Assembly (NCBI GenBank): GCA_963693305.1
Contig: OY855908.1
Span: forward strand, 30,838,305 to 30,902,304
Length of the DNA: 64,000 nt
From: Meandrina meandrites
Lineage: Eukaryota; Cnidaria; Anthozoa; Scleractinia; Meandrinidae
Reading direction: 5' to 3'
Shown: positions 49,378 to 61,440 of the stretch, in pieces
Numbering within the stretch: position 1 is the first letter of the stretch
Layout: each line of letters starts with the position of its first letter
Made by a program: the position numbers and the translations under genes
Notes under the pieces: generated by a model
Seen by the model: only the letters and a program-made list of their open reading frames with translations
Database searches by the model: none
Told to the model about the DNA's origin: nothing

Positions 49378-52300
49378 ATGGATTTAACCTGTATTTTCCT
49401 AGTAAGTGGTAGCAACCTATAACACTTTTTCATGTCTGTGAATTTATCCAATTAACTTTTATCGTTATTATCTAAAGGGGCCCACATTGATAACAGTTGT
49501 GTAACTTTTTTCTTCTATTTGGAATCAATTAGAATTTTTTTATAGAGGTTAATACATAATTCACTTAATTTTTGTGTCTTTCTTAACTTAACTAATTTGC
49601 CTTTAATTCATACAACTAGGAATGCCCTTTTTCAGAAAATTACCCTGACACTCCCTGGATAGAATGCATAAATGTACGCTACCGTATGTTACAAGCCATA
49701 ATTTAAGAAGAGAAATGTGCAAATCGATTTTTATCTAACCATTCAAGTCAAACAGTACTGCGAAGGTTAAACATTGAGATAGCATTACTCGATCAGATTT
49801 TTTTTCTCTTAGTAACAATGGAATGAAACATAAATTTATTTGGTCTGTCAATAACGCCCATTCAATTCAATTTGTATGTCTTTATACCTATAGCCGCTAG
49901 TTGGGTGCCTACTGGCTCACATAGAAGTCGGATCAAGCTGGCAACGGCCATCTACAATCTACAAGAGTCTTCGTTCACACTTTAGACAAATATCCTGCAG
50001 CGGAGGTAATGTTATTTCGATTGACACAGACCAGTGTAACATTTCATCAACTAGAAAGCGGCAGTGTAAAGCAAAGTGCAATGGGTCATCTACCAGAGAT
50101 CATAATGCGAGTAAGTAGAGGCAAAATGTTGTATGTGTGTTCTATTTGATAATTTTGCAGTCATGAAATTAACATACACGATGAAAAGACCTTGATTTAG
50201 CTATAACTGTGTTGTTTGGCATACCTGTTGTAGAGAAGTTTGGGGAAGACTCCTTCGCCTACAAAAGACATGAAAAGAGAGCTGCAGGGACACTCATGGA
50301 CGCCGAACTGAATAATTCATTATGTCCAGCTATTTAACAAATTGGAATGGTGGCCATTCTACAAGGCGGCTACGTTGCTCAGTGCCTCATTATATCCAAA
50401 ACTATGCGGAACGTTGAAGTACCTTAGTATCTAGTAGATTCCTTAACACTGAATGCTAAACAACACTAATGACACTCGTAACGCAGTTTCTTTGCCCTTA
50501 GTTCAACAGGGCTACTGAAGGTGGAAATTCCATCACAGTTTCTGCTAGACAACTTTGGAACAGCCTTCCCAATGCTGTAAAAAATAAACCTAGTTTAAAG
50601 TCTTTTCAGGCAGCTTTGTATAATTAAAACATTATTAAAACATTTTTGTCATAGTTAACATTATTGTCATGTTTACTTTTCGATTATAGATAGTTAAGAG
50701 ACCGCGACTTGCTGTTTTTAACATTATCTATGTTTTCTGGATTATTCCAGAATAGCCATTCCGTCCGTACGCCAGCCAATAAAACTATTATTCTGTTTTT
50801 GGAATAGTTCCTGCGATATAACACCAAGACAGCAATCAATCCCCACACTTTGTTTTTTCTTGTAATATCCGTTTTGAAACATCTTTCATTTCTTCGTACA
50901 AGGAAATGAAGAGAACCGTCCGCTTCACAACTTCAAAGTATCCTTTTCTGAGAAAATACCCGTTTTCTTTATTTTAGGGCATAACAGTGGGTGTCATTAA
51001 CTAACCAGCTACAGAAGCAAGGGGCAGAACTAACTACAGTGTCAACATAAACTACACGTCGAACTAAATAAATCTTTGAAGGGCACGAACTAAACTAAAC
51101 GAAACACACGAGTTCCAAAAAGTGCAGGAATGCAGTCGTGAAGTATTTGAAGTTCAGAAGTTACAGAAATAGAAAAAAGTATTGACAGAAGCTCATTAAC
51201 GCATAATTACGACTCGAGCACGAACGACATTAAGATAAGGACCTTTGACAAATGCAACAACTAAAAATACATGAAGGTCGTGAACTTTGAAGTCGCAAAC
51301 TGCATAATCTACAGCTATACTGTGAGACGACTTTTACGTAATAAGCAACTTTTTGCTCATCACTGTATTTCTTTTATAATTTACTTTTCAAAGGATTCAT
51401 CATTGAGGATGAGGAAAGAGGAGGAAGAAAGTGCATTCAGTACACTGATGAACAAGATGGTACCAAATATGCCCTCAAGGTCATCAACGGAACGAGTATT
51501 ACTTTTGAGGTTAGATAAACCTGCCCAGGTCGGAACAAAATGTTTTTGTTCTTGTTGTTGTCTTTTTTTGTCTTTTTTTAGTGGAAATTTGGCACTTTCT
51601 TGGTGTTGTGGATCACCAAATGACGTCATCTTTACCATCCCACACTCTCTTATAGTTATCACTAATCGTTACAAAATCACCACTTATCTTCTATTCTCAT
51701 TGTTCGTGTCATATCGGCGAATCTATCGGTACCGACAAACAAACAGTTTTTGACTTAATTATTTGAGTCTTCATATAGGCGAACCGACAGACCGAAAAAA
51801 TCTGTCGGTCAATTTGTCGGTACCGACAAACCGGAGAGATTTTGAATTCATTGATTCTTCATGTTGGCGAACCGACGGACCGACAAACCGACAAAATCTG
51901 TCGGTCAATTTGTCGGTACCGACAAACCGACAGTTTTTGAATTCATTATTTGAGTCTTCAGCTTGGCGAACCGACTGACCGACAAACCGACAATTATGTA
52001 GAGGCTGGCGTATATAATTACCATCTGCCATGTGGCTGTTCTGAAGACTGGATAATCGATAATGAAGTTAAACGCTTCGAATTCCATGGTTTTATCCCTC
52101 TTCTACAAAGCGCGTGGGTGGACATATTTTCGTCCTCATTACTTCGTCACCTTTGAGGAGTACACTTCAGAGAATTTGTTATGTCATCATCATCATCATC
52201 ATCATGATCACGTCCTTTATTTAAACACGATCAGATCAATGCTTGTGGCGGGTGAGGACAGGAGGGCGGGAGCCCGGGGTGGGAGGCGGGAGAAGAGAGG

Positions 52301-52839
52301 ACGGGAGTCCCAAGGTGGCGGGAACTGGGAGGAATTGAGAAAAATTTCGCAACATTTCGTCATATTTTTCACTGAATAGAAATGGGATAAAAAGAAGGGA
52401 ACCACTTCTGAAAGGGGTACCAGGTACGAGAAGTGAGAGGTTCAGAACCCACTGTCCCTCCCCACTTTGTGGGGTCGTGTGCTAAACTAATGTATTACTA
52501 ATATTACGTCTTCCGGTAAACAAGTGGCAGCTAGGAAATAAACACGCAGGCATCTACATAAAGATAAAATTTTACACTAGTCGTTAATTGACTTGATGTT
52601 ATGTTTAACTTCATTTACAGGAACAAGCACGATGCGACAGCTCAACCGGCAATGGCTTCTTGTTTGAGGAAGAAAAAAATGGAAAGCTATTTAAATATAA
52701 ATACACGGCAAGTAATAAAGCGATGTGCCTGGGAGTTACTAGCGACTGTGATGTCAGCTTATCTCTAATCATTGACGCAAAAAATCAAGATAGACGTTGT
52801 ACATTTAAAGTCTTGGGCAGACGAAGTCGCAGGCACTAG
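49378..52839 (+). CDS. Gene B4: secreted Cys-rich paralogue, 3' end next to a new insertion
   Basis: Exons 49378-49401, 49894-50110, 51394-51509 and 52621-52839 give 191 aa. I see no amino-acid difference from B3. Introns are 492, 1283 and 1111 bp, essentially those of B3. The notable difference is downstream: a 544-bp TTAA-flanked element sits 24 bp after the AATAAA signal, so 3'-end formation may differ from B2 and B3. Confidence 0.75.
50508..50627 (+). mobile_element. LINE ORF 3' tail in intron 2 of B4
   Basis: Same fragment as 16775-16894. Confidence 0.75.
51719..51993. repeat. 99-bp palindrome-rich tandem repeat in intron 3 of B4
   Basis: Three monomers, as in U3. Confidence 0.9.
52264..52290 (+). 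other. G-quadruplex-type motif in intron 3 of B4
   Basis: Same GGG run pattern as in U2. Confidence 0.6.
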
Positions 52840-53096
52840 TTTTGAAATACAAACTTGCGTTCAGACTTGGGTAGTCAAATGTAATTAAACGTTTATCAAA
52901 AAGGGCGTACTGACGTTGCTATAAAGTGTTAGTTTTAGTGCTAAAGCTTCGCAATTTATAACCTGTATCTCTTTTTGATATCCAAGCATTCTTCGTTAGG
53001 CATTCACTATAGTTGTAAACGGAATTAATAATACTTACGTCCTTCACGAACGATGATAGATATCCCGAGTTAACTTTCCTTATTTGCAAGCCGTAA

Positions 53097-53102
53097 AATA
53101 AA
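53097..53102 (+). promoter_or_regulatory. Poly(A) signal of gene B4 (AATAAA)
   Basis: AATAAA 258 bp after the stop; only 24 bp remain before the inserted element. Confidence 0.55.
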
Positions 53103-53126
53103 GTCTTTTTGTCCGTGTATATTTAA

Positions 53127-53670
53127 AGTGCACCTAACCGCTAATTTTTTCTACTTATTTTCAAAAAGAATGCATAGTTTGATGAATATTAAAAAAAAAA
53201 TTATTCGAATCCATTAAATCCCCGCGAATTTATGGGGGTTTGAAGTTTGGATTTTCTGGTTCACGACCGCGCGCGAGGTGATCTGGAACCCAATGTTGCT
53301 GTGACGTCAGCGGGGGAATCAAATTTCAGCTTTCGTGCCGATGGTGCGACAAATCTGCAGTTCGTGAAATTTCTCGCTTCAAAACTTCTTAGTTCGAAAA
53401 TCAGCCACCGAAATAATTTAAGGCTTTCAAAAGATGTTATCAGACAACTCAGACTCGGAGTATTGGATTCCCCAGCCGACGTCACAACCTTACTAGGGCC
53501 CAGTTTCCCTTGGGACTCGGCGGTGAACCAAAGTGGCGCAAATTTTGCGAAGTTTGAAAATTCACAAAAAATCGAAGACAAGTCGTATGATGATAATTCT
53601 TTCACTGTTGTAATCAGGAGCACAAGGAGTTTTTTGGGGGCTAAAAAAAATATTTGGGGTTAGGTGCACT
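53127..53670. mobile_element. 544-bp non-autonomous element with TTAA target duplication (piggyBac-type)
   Basis: The ends are perfect inverted repeats AGTGCACCTAACC, flanked on both sides by TTAA (53123-53126 and 53671-53674). U2 and U3 have a single TTAA at the empty site. TTAA duplication is the hallmark of piggyBac elements (Kolobok shares it). An inner inverted pair (TGTGACGTCAGCGGGGGAAT and its imperfect complement near 53465-53488) makes the element strongly self-complementary, which explains the open frames seen on both strands (+53247-53663 and minus 53261-53623). No transposase is present. Confidence 0.9.
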
Positions 53671-53987
53671 TTAATTAGTGACCAATGGGGCCTGCGAATC
53701 TTGTTACTTTTGCAACTGACTCGACGTACTAGTTTAACATAACGTACTAGTTTAATATAACCTAAAGTTAAAACTGTGTCGTTAGTTTTGACGTGAAGAA
53801 TATTCAAGCAGCATGCGTCAGCATTTAAACCAAGTTTGATTGGCTCAACTGCGTGCACTTGTTCTTTTTGCGTGTAAGACACCCACATGTATGACGTGCA
53901 GTATTACTTGTCTCCGTCTCATACTCAACAGAATGAAACAAAAATCCAAACTATTTTTCATACTGTCATTAAAAACGAATAACACAA

Positions 53988-54124
53988 TATAGAACGTTTT
54001 CATGTGACGTCACGGCAGCTGTAAACGACAGCCATATTGCTGTGCCAAGCCAACCTTCCGTTAATTAAACTTTATTTTGATGCAACAATATGGCCTCCGG
54101 TCATATTAGTGAAAACGTTCTATA
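53988..54124. mobile_element. 137-bp MITE with TATAGAACGTTTTCA termini (U4 copy)
   Basis: Orthologous to 19828-19964. DNA from here to 54992 holds nothing recognised. Confidence 0.75.
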
Positions 54125-54992
54125 AGGATGCATGTTTAAATTTCACGCAGTGAGAGGTGTGTAATAGCATTGCTCCGTTGAGCAACATACAAACTTCTCG
54201 CGGGTTATAGTGGTTAATTCCAGCCCCTGTTGAATCCCCATTTTTGTTATTTTAAATACTATTTGACGTCAACATTGAATTCGTTTTTCCTCATACCGAT
54301 AACAAATTGAATCAAAAACACTAAGAGTTATTCATCATCCATAGAGATGACATAGATTTGTGAAATGGAACAAAAAAAGTTTGGCTACTGATTTCACAAA
54401 CGTTAACGTTCGTACATAATCAAAAATCAAGATAATTAGACAGTGGATAATCTAATTATCTTAACAGAGCTTAAAAAAAGTTAAAATTGTTTCGACTTTT
54501 TCTTTGTTACATTGGAGAATAGGTTGTATTTGTTCTTCGCGATTCAGTGAATTTCTAAAAATTACTCTCAATTAAACTGCTGATTAGAAGATTAAAAACG
54601 CTTCATTTATTTTTTGAGACATCCCAGAATCAGAAAAAGGATTCATTTTCCGTCGATGTAAATATTACAAAAGTATATTGACCGAAGCTAAACGTACTCG
54701 CGTATGCTATCAAATGTTTTGACTGAGCTAATTTAGTACAGTAATGGTGCACTGCGTATTTCAAAGACCTGTTACGCGGTTCAGGCTATCTTTAAAAAAA
54801 AAGTTACAGGCATGAGACTAAACATAAAATGAATGGCGTTTCTCAGTTACCTACAAAGTTTTATTGATTTCAAATGTAATTATACAATTTTATGAGTTGC
54901 CGGGTATGTACTTTTAACTTTTTACTACAAATTGAAGGTTGCATTATTATAGCTTGAAGTATAAATCATAGAAAATGTTTCTTGTGTCTTAT

Positions 54993-55370
54993 TCAGTTGC
55001 TTCTTTTAATGTTATGATTGCTATTGGAAGGACTGTTTTTAGTTAGAGCTTGGACATGTCTTATTTGAGCTGGTGTTCCCGTCTGAGGATGTCCCTGAAC
55101 ATTTAATTTGCCTTGCTGTGGGTGACTTTGCACATTTGCCTTTGCCTGTGCGAGTCCCTGCCCTGGTGGCTTGACGGGAAACAAAGTTGGACCAATCAGA
55201 ACGGTTCCCATTTTTCCGTCTCCGCTTATTAGTCTATCACTTATGATCCAACGAAAACAAGATTCAAGATTAGAAGTAGCATTTAAAAAGATTGATTCAG
55301 CTTTTCGCTCATAGCTTATTTTATTTCTTAAAGAATTCACGGTGATGAAAGTCGGAGGAAAGAAGTGCAT
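54993..55370 (-). other. Minus-strand open frame with internal peptide repeat (U4 copy)
   Basis: 125 codons here because the upstream stop is lost; the repeat region is unchanged. Confidence 0.25.
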
Positions 55371-56150
55371 TCAATTCACTGAACAAGGCGATACTAATTA
55401 TATACTGAAGGCCATCAACGGAACAAATGTCGCTTTTGAATTGAGTTAAAACAACTTGAGGTTTTCGATTACTTTTTATTTATTCACTTATTTATCTATT
55501 GATTGATTGATTGATTGACTGACTAACTGACTGACTGACAGATTGATTGATTGATTGATTGATTGATTTGTTTATTTATTTGTTATTTAAACACCATAAA
55601 CTCAATAAAATAAACTAACAAAAATATATAAAACAACAATACAGAACAAATTAATATAAAAAGGCACTCTGACCGTTGATTTCGCCTTCATAAGCGCCTT
55701 CATATTAAAAATATACATAAACGGTGTTGGGTGATTAAAGTGTTTTCCCTAGATAAAAGTACCTGACAGGAAACTGGCCACTCTAGTATATAAACATTTA
55801 CACAACGCGCGCCAACTATGGTGGTTGGTTAATCTTTGTCAACTGTACGTCGACTGTTTCTTTAGAAACTGATGTTTCGTTCATTATCTAGAAGGTTAAG
55901 TTTGTTAAATCGGTGTCCTGTTTTGTTTTTATTGCATTCACATAGACGTCAATGTAACAGCACAGACAGCAATGAATTCCTGTTTGACGAGGACAATGCC
56001 GAAAGAAAGTATCGTATCTACCAACACACGGCTAATGGCAAAACTGTGTGCCTTGGAGTAACTTCAAACTGTAACGATAAAACCTTGTCTTTAGTCAGCA
56101 CAAACGGTCAAGATAGGCGTTGTTACTTTGTTAAAAGACAATATCGTTAA
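55334..56150 (+). pseudogene. C4: exons 3 and 4 of paralogue C with both facing splice sites lost
   Basis: Exon 3 (55334-55440) keeps the family cysteine (KKCIQF) that C2 and C3 have lost, but its donor GTGAGT has become TTGAGT. Exon 4 (55944-56150) keeps DRRCYF, but its acceptor CACAG has become CACAT; the next AG, two bases on, would shift the frame. The stop after RQYR matches the family length, so C2 and C3 have read-through tails. No exons 1 and 2 upstream. Almost certainly not spliced as in A and B. Confidence 0.75.
55498..55567. repeat. (GATT)n / (GACT)n microsatellite between C4 exons
   Basis: The shortest of the three copies. Confidence 0.9.
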
Positions 56151-56272
56151 GTGGAAATTATTTTGGGTGTTGAAGGGCAAAAGAACTACATTACCACGAT
56201 CATTTAACAAGAGAACTCCAATAGTTCAATTGTTTCAGCAGCATTTTTTTTCTCTTTTTCTAATTTCCACTC

Positions 56273-56533
56273 ATGAAAGTTTTCTTTTTGCTTGTTCAAT
56301 TTTTCTGTAATTCTTCTTTGCTGCAAAGCGTAATAATTGCCATTCCCGCTTCGGTGAAATTAAGAAAAAAATTAAGCTCGGCTCAATCGTCATTTTTAAA
56401 GTTTAAAATGGAACAGTTTTACATGTTAAGTGGCAGTAGACTTAAAATCTTTATCCAATTTATTTTTGAAAGTGTTCCTAAACCAGAAGGTGCATCCCAT
56501 TGCCGTCGACGTAAATTTAATTGGCAAGATTGA
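56273..56533 (+). other. Open frame downstream of C4, unassigned
   Basis: U4 copy of 22237-22452; open for 86 codons here. Confidence 0.25.
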
Positions 56534-57070
56534 ATTAAGCATGAAATATCAGTTTATTAGTCTAATTTCCAGAGGTGAATATAAGAATGGAAAATTTTGA
56601 TTGGTCGAAAAGCTCTAGTTTATGACGTTATATTCACCTCGCTAGGAAGTGAATATAGCATTTCAGGGCTTGGTTACTCAGCCACGCCACCTTTGCCATC
56701 CATGCAAGTAAACATGGCAGCATTTGCTGAATGAAATTTTCGTTCATTCTGAAGAAATCACTCCAAATACGGAGTGTGGAATTATGGAAATTGTCTGCCA
56801 AGGCTTTTGGACCGAAAATATTTCCAAGAGATGATTCTGAAGGCATTAGAATTGATGGTAAACACGGTGGTTTTGGAGCGGTACTGCACCGATCCAAAGC
56901 GGCTCTGTGATTGGCCATCTCGCGAGAACAATGGAAGATTTTTTTAAAATAAGAATTGCCTTCCTATTTGTCGCTAGTAAAACCTCTCCTACTGTCGTTA
57001 TGCTCATTTCTGTGGTACGAATACTTGCTGGTTTTTCCTACTCTGTTAGTGATAGTGAATGTATTGTTGT

Positions 57071-57588
57071 TACCGAGCGTACCGATTGTACCGACTGTAC
57101 CGATTGTACCGATTGTACCGACTGTACCGATTGTACCGACTGTACCGACTGTACCGATTGTACCGACTGTACCGACTGTACCGATTGTACCGACTGTACC
57201 GATTGTACCGACTGTACCGATTGTACCGACTGTACCGACTGTACCGACTGTACCGATTGTACCGACTGTACCGACTGTACCGAATGTATCGACTGTACCG
57301 ACTGTACCGATTGTACCGACTGTACCGACTGTACCGATTGTACCGACTGTACCGATTGTACCGACTGTACCGACTGTACCGACTGTACCGACTGTACCGA
57401 CTGTACCGATTGTACCGATTGTACCGACTGTACCGAATGTACCGACTGTACCGATTGTACCGACTGTACCGACTGTACCGACTGTACCGATTGTACCGAC
57501 TGTACCGACTGTACCGACTGTACCGACTGTACCGACTGTACCGAGCGTACCGACTGTACCGACTGTACCGACTGTACCGAGCGTACAG
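57071..57588. repeat. 9-bp minisatellite, TGTACCGA[C/T] x ~57
   Basis: Variants include TGTACCGAC, TGTACCGAT, GCGTACCGA, TGTACCGAA and one TGTATCGAC. Because the monomer is 9 nt with no stop, all three + frames and one minus frame stay open (TDC, VPT, YRL or GTV repeats). Confidence 0.95.
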
Positions 57589-59293
57589 ATCAAGGTATTC
57601 TTGTAATAGTTAGTGCATGGTAATGGAACGTTGAGTTTGTTCTCAGAGTCCATTAGGTTCTACACGGTTTCTCGTTTTTCAAATTTAGTGAAAAGATAGT
57701 CTGGAGCCAACCCATGTAGAAACCTGTAAAATAATGTGGTCCTTTGAATTTGCTGCTGGCGTGTTAGATTCGTCCATCCTAAATCACCGGAGTACGCGTC
57801 ACAACCTCGTTCCCAGTATCTCTCACTTTTAGGGAGGCGCTGTTAACGTTTTTTAATTACGCCAGAAACTCATAAGGAGTTGAAACGTGTAACGCGCGTT
57901 CACAGCGTTCGAATATTCAGTTTTGCCAAGTACCATATTTGGCAACACAAAGAGTTTGTACGTGAATGATTTACACACGTAACGACACACGCAACAAAAT
58001 TTTCGGTTTTACGATAACTCGCTTGAATTTCGACCAAAACGCCATAAATTACTCACATAAACTAAAGAAATTCATTACAGTATCAAGTAAAGTTCTCCAG
58101 ACCGACTGAATGACGACGAAACAGAAGAATTTAACCAATTTTAACTTTATTCAACCCAAATTGTTCAAAAACAAGATTACGCCATTACGCACGAGCTAGC
58201 GCGCGCTGTGAATTTAGTCCAGATATTGCAATTTTGATTGGTTTAATTTTTTCTCGTGATTCTCCGCATAAGCGCGCGCACACAACATTATGCGATTTCC
58301 TTCAGGTTAAGCTCGGCAGGGAAATAAATTTTGTTTTTCTTCTAAACGAGCACGGTGATCCCCATTTTTTAATGCATTAATTTAATTGACATACGGTTTG
58401 ACTACAATATATCGCGATTTAAAGAAACTGCTTTGAGATATTTTATTTTGCAATAAAGGCGGAGATAAAGTACCTAAAAAGATCTCATAGCATGGTAACA
58501 GTTTGAGTGCAGTTAACAAAACCTTATCGAAACGGTTTAGCACTCAAGCTGTTCCCGCGAGAGAAAAAAAGGATTTGAAGTTCTCCGTAATCCAGTTTGG
58601 ATGGACTTCTAATATTCATTTATTCGATATTTTGAAACGGGTAGTGATTTGCGTGGTTTCCTCTTCGACCTCTTCTTGGTTGCAGCTATACCCAGCCCTC
58701 CTCGCGATGCCCCGATCGATCAGGCAGATAAGCACATGTTGCACAATATTATAAAGAGTTAACGCAGAAATGCTGATTTTTGACCAAAACGATTTGAGGG
58801 TCAAGAGACAAACAGCACATATTCAAATTGGTCAAGCTAATCGTTACTATTCGGAGTATTCGGCCATTATTCACTTTGTTTTCTCATACAGTCCGGCAAC
58901 AACACGCGAGTTTCGTGTTCGTTCTCTCGTGCATTCTGAGAGTGCAGCGAATCGGCCAGCACTAACGTCTCCTCCATTAACAGCGCTATTAAAATGGGAA
59001 AGGTCAAATCTGTGATCTTACCTTCAATTTTGCCTTCAAACTTTCCTCCAGAGAAATAAGCACGCTTGCTTGATGGAAATCTTCACCTTTCGCCGGCAGT
59101 CGCTCTAGGTTTCCCGCCAAAAATTAGGTCACGTTGGGTCAAGCGTGACCGAAAACAATGTTTCACTGACACATTTCGGAAGCCGTATATACAGCATGTT
59201 TACATAGTATGTCAAGGCGAGGAGGTAAATAAATATACAGAATATATTAACCTTTCCTTCCGTGGAAACAACGATCGCATCGCATGAAGAACA

Positions 59294-59990
59294 GGGTTGC
59301 CTAGCATGTTATTATTGGAATCATATCTATCGAAGAGAGAAACTTTCAATTTATTAGAGAAAACATTAGACTGCCGGACACGGAGTATTTTGAAATTCGT
59401 GTCCGGCAAACATATTTGCAACAAAACAACAAACTCGGCGTACTTCGGCGACAATCGTAAATTTCTTAGAAAGAAATACAAGAATAGCATTACCTAGCAT
59501 TATGTTGTTCGAATCTATCGAGTAGAAAACCAAACATATTAGACTGCCGGACACGGAGTATTTAGAAATTCGTGTCCGGAAGCTGGCGGCAAGCATATTT
59601 GTAACAAAACAACAAAATCGGCGTACTTCGGCGACAATCGTAAATTTCTTAGCAAGAAATACAAGAAAAGCATTGCCTAGCATTGCCTATCATGATGCTC
59701 TTCGAATCTATCGAGTAGAAAACCAAAACTACTCGACTGCCGGACACGAAGTATTTAGAAATTCCTGTCCGGAAGCTGGCGGCAAGCTTCTAAGTCACGG
59801 GTTCGATTTATACACTGAGGGCGCCGATAATAAACACAAAACCTCGCACTGCGGTGAAATTCGTGAAGTTTTCAGGTATGTTAACACGTAAATGATGGTA
59901 TTAATTGAAATTTGAAAATATATTCGACTGCCGGACACGGAGTATTTTGGAAAACCTGTCCGGCTGCCGGACATATAGACACATGCGTTC
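59294..59990. repeat. ~190-bp tandem repeat with CCGGACACG palindromes
   Basis: The marker CTGCCGGACAC recurs at 59371, 59543, 59737 and 59928 (spacing 172, 194, 191). Within a monomer CCGGACACG and CGTGTCCGG face each other across ~16 bp and would form a hairpin. Monomers also share TTGCCTAGCAT and GGCGTACTTCGGCGACAATC. Confidence 0.85.
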
Positions 59991-60835
59991 GAGGTTCGAG
60001 TGGCAGGGTATTCTGCAGTTAAGTGGTAAGCTCAATGTTCTTGTTATTATGCATTTCACATTCATCGTCCTTTTATTACTTTACTTTAGGATTATTAAAT
60101 CGGTTTCCAGCACTCAGTAAAGACATGTTAAAACGCATAAGAACGTTAAAAGTCTTAACAAAGGGTTCAACACTTACCGCAGCTTACCGCTATTAACACA
60201 TGACTATAAATCCTTCGTCCGCTACTCCGTCTGAAACATTCGCTTTGTTCAGTGACGATTTAAGAAAAAATAACTTTAACAACACTGTGGAAGCGATATT
60301 TAAAAAAAAACTACGCACAACACGATGCTCACGTGTCCCACACGAACGACTTCTCGTCGACAAGCGCTCCAAACGAAAAGACAAGCCAAAGCTTGCATGT
60401 GATTGGTTCGGTACATTGCGGTACGGAAGTGATCGAGAGTAGCCAATCACAGAGCCGCTTTGGATCGGTGCAGTACTACTGTGGTTTTGTAGATCGCACG
60501 CGGCCATGAGAACTCAATCTGACCGATTGACCCAAAATTATTCAGTTCTCTTCAGACCAGAGCGGCTCGACTCATTTCAAGGGGATTTACGCAATTGTTC
60601 AGAAGTTGCCAACGACTAATCAAAGGCACTAGATATCTGTCTTTTCCTTAGTGTTGGTTTTGTTCCGTTTTATTGCATAAACTAAAGTGTAAATTCTGAT
60701 TTACGATGAATTAAGCTTGTTCACACTGCTTATGCCAAGGAGCACTGGTGTTCGCTGTTTCCGTGTTTTAGTTCTTCATTTTGTAGTTCTTGATATTCTG
60801 TCATATTCACCTCTGAAAATTAAACGAAGACAATT

Positions 60836-60933
60836 ATTCGCCTCAGGCTCAGTGAGTCTGGGCGAATATTCCCCTCGACTACGTCTCGGGGAATATTTTA
60901 TATTCACCGAGATTCACTGAGCCTGAGGCGAAT
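60836..60933. repeat. Fold-back element (U4 copy)
   Basis: Same hairpin as 23098-23195. Confidence 0.8.
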
Positions 60934-61440
60934 CATTGTTAAATAATTTATTCGAATGACCTTTCAAATTTGTTGACAGTTGAAATAAGGCTCAACATCA
61001 ACCCCGCAGATATGGATCTAATGTATCCTAGCTATGTAAATGTTAGTTTACATTTAAAATATGTTAAAAATTCAAAAATATTAGTAGTCCTAACGTCGTG
61101 TTAAGTCAAATAAATTTACGTCAATTTTTGCAATTTTTAATAACTGTTTTATCCGGATCCCATTAAAGAATTCTACGTTACATGTCAATAACGGCTGCAA
61201 AGGTTTCACAATTTGCATCGTCACGAACGATGATCTGAGATGACTCAGGGTGCAGAGCTCTACTTTCTTCGTAATAGCTTATATTTCTGACTCGTGAACA
61301 CACTTGCAAGTTATATTGCTCTTACAATTAACCTTGACGGAGTTCCGGCCAAAAGTTAAAAACTCGTATTTTTCTTGTTGTTAAGTGCGCTTTGCGTATT
61401 TACAGCTTGAGGTAAAATAAACGGCACGCGATGCATGCAG

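Larger units (their letters stand above)
56876..60480. mobile_element. 3.6-kb TIR element with 9-bp target duplication (Mutator-like?)
   Basis: GTGGTTTTG is duplicated at 56867-56875 and 60481-60489, while U1 and U3 have one copy. The inverted ends share GTACTGCACCGATCCAAAGC and continue for ~35 bp. A 9-10 bp duplication fits Mutator-like elements (hAT would give 8). No transposase domain is visible, so it is non-autonomous. Inside are a 9-bp minisatellite, ~1.7 kb of unassigned DNA (57600-59290) and a ~190-bp tandem repeat. Confidence 0.85.
56571..60814. mobile_element. MITE-like element with AGAGGTGAATAT termini, split by a later insertion
   Basis: The two halves (56571-56875 and 60481-60814) together equal the U3 element at 39432-40061, apart from the duplicated GTGGTTTTG at the break. 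Confidence 0.6.

Noticed and set aside
53247..53663. 138-codon frame inside the TTAA element as a transposase
   Set aside because: The element is nearly self-complementary, so both strands give similar open frames; no transposase motif is present.
56907..57653. Open frames of 184-238 codons (TDC, VPT, YRL and minus GTV repeats)
   Set aside because: They exist in every frame because a 9-bp stop-free monomer is repeated; no frame is favoured and no domain is present.
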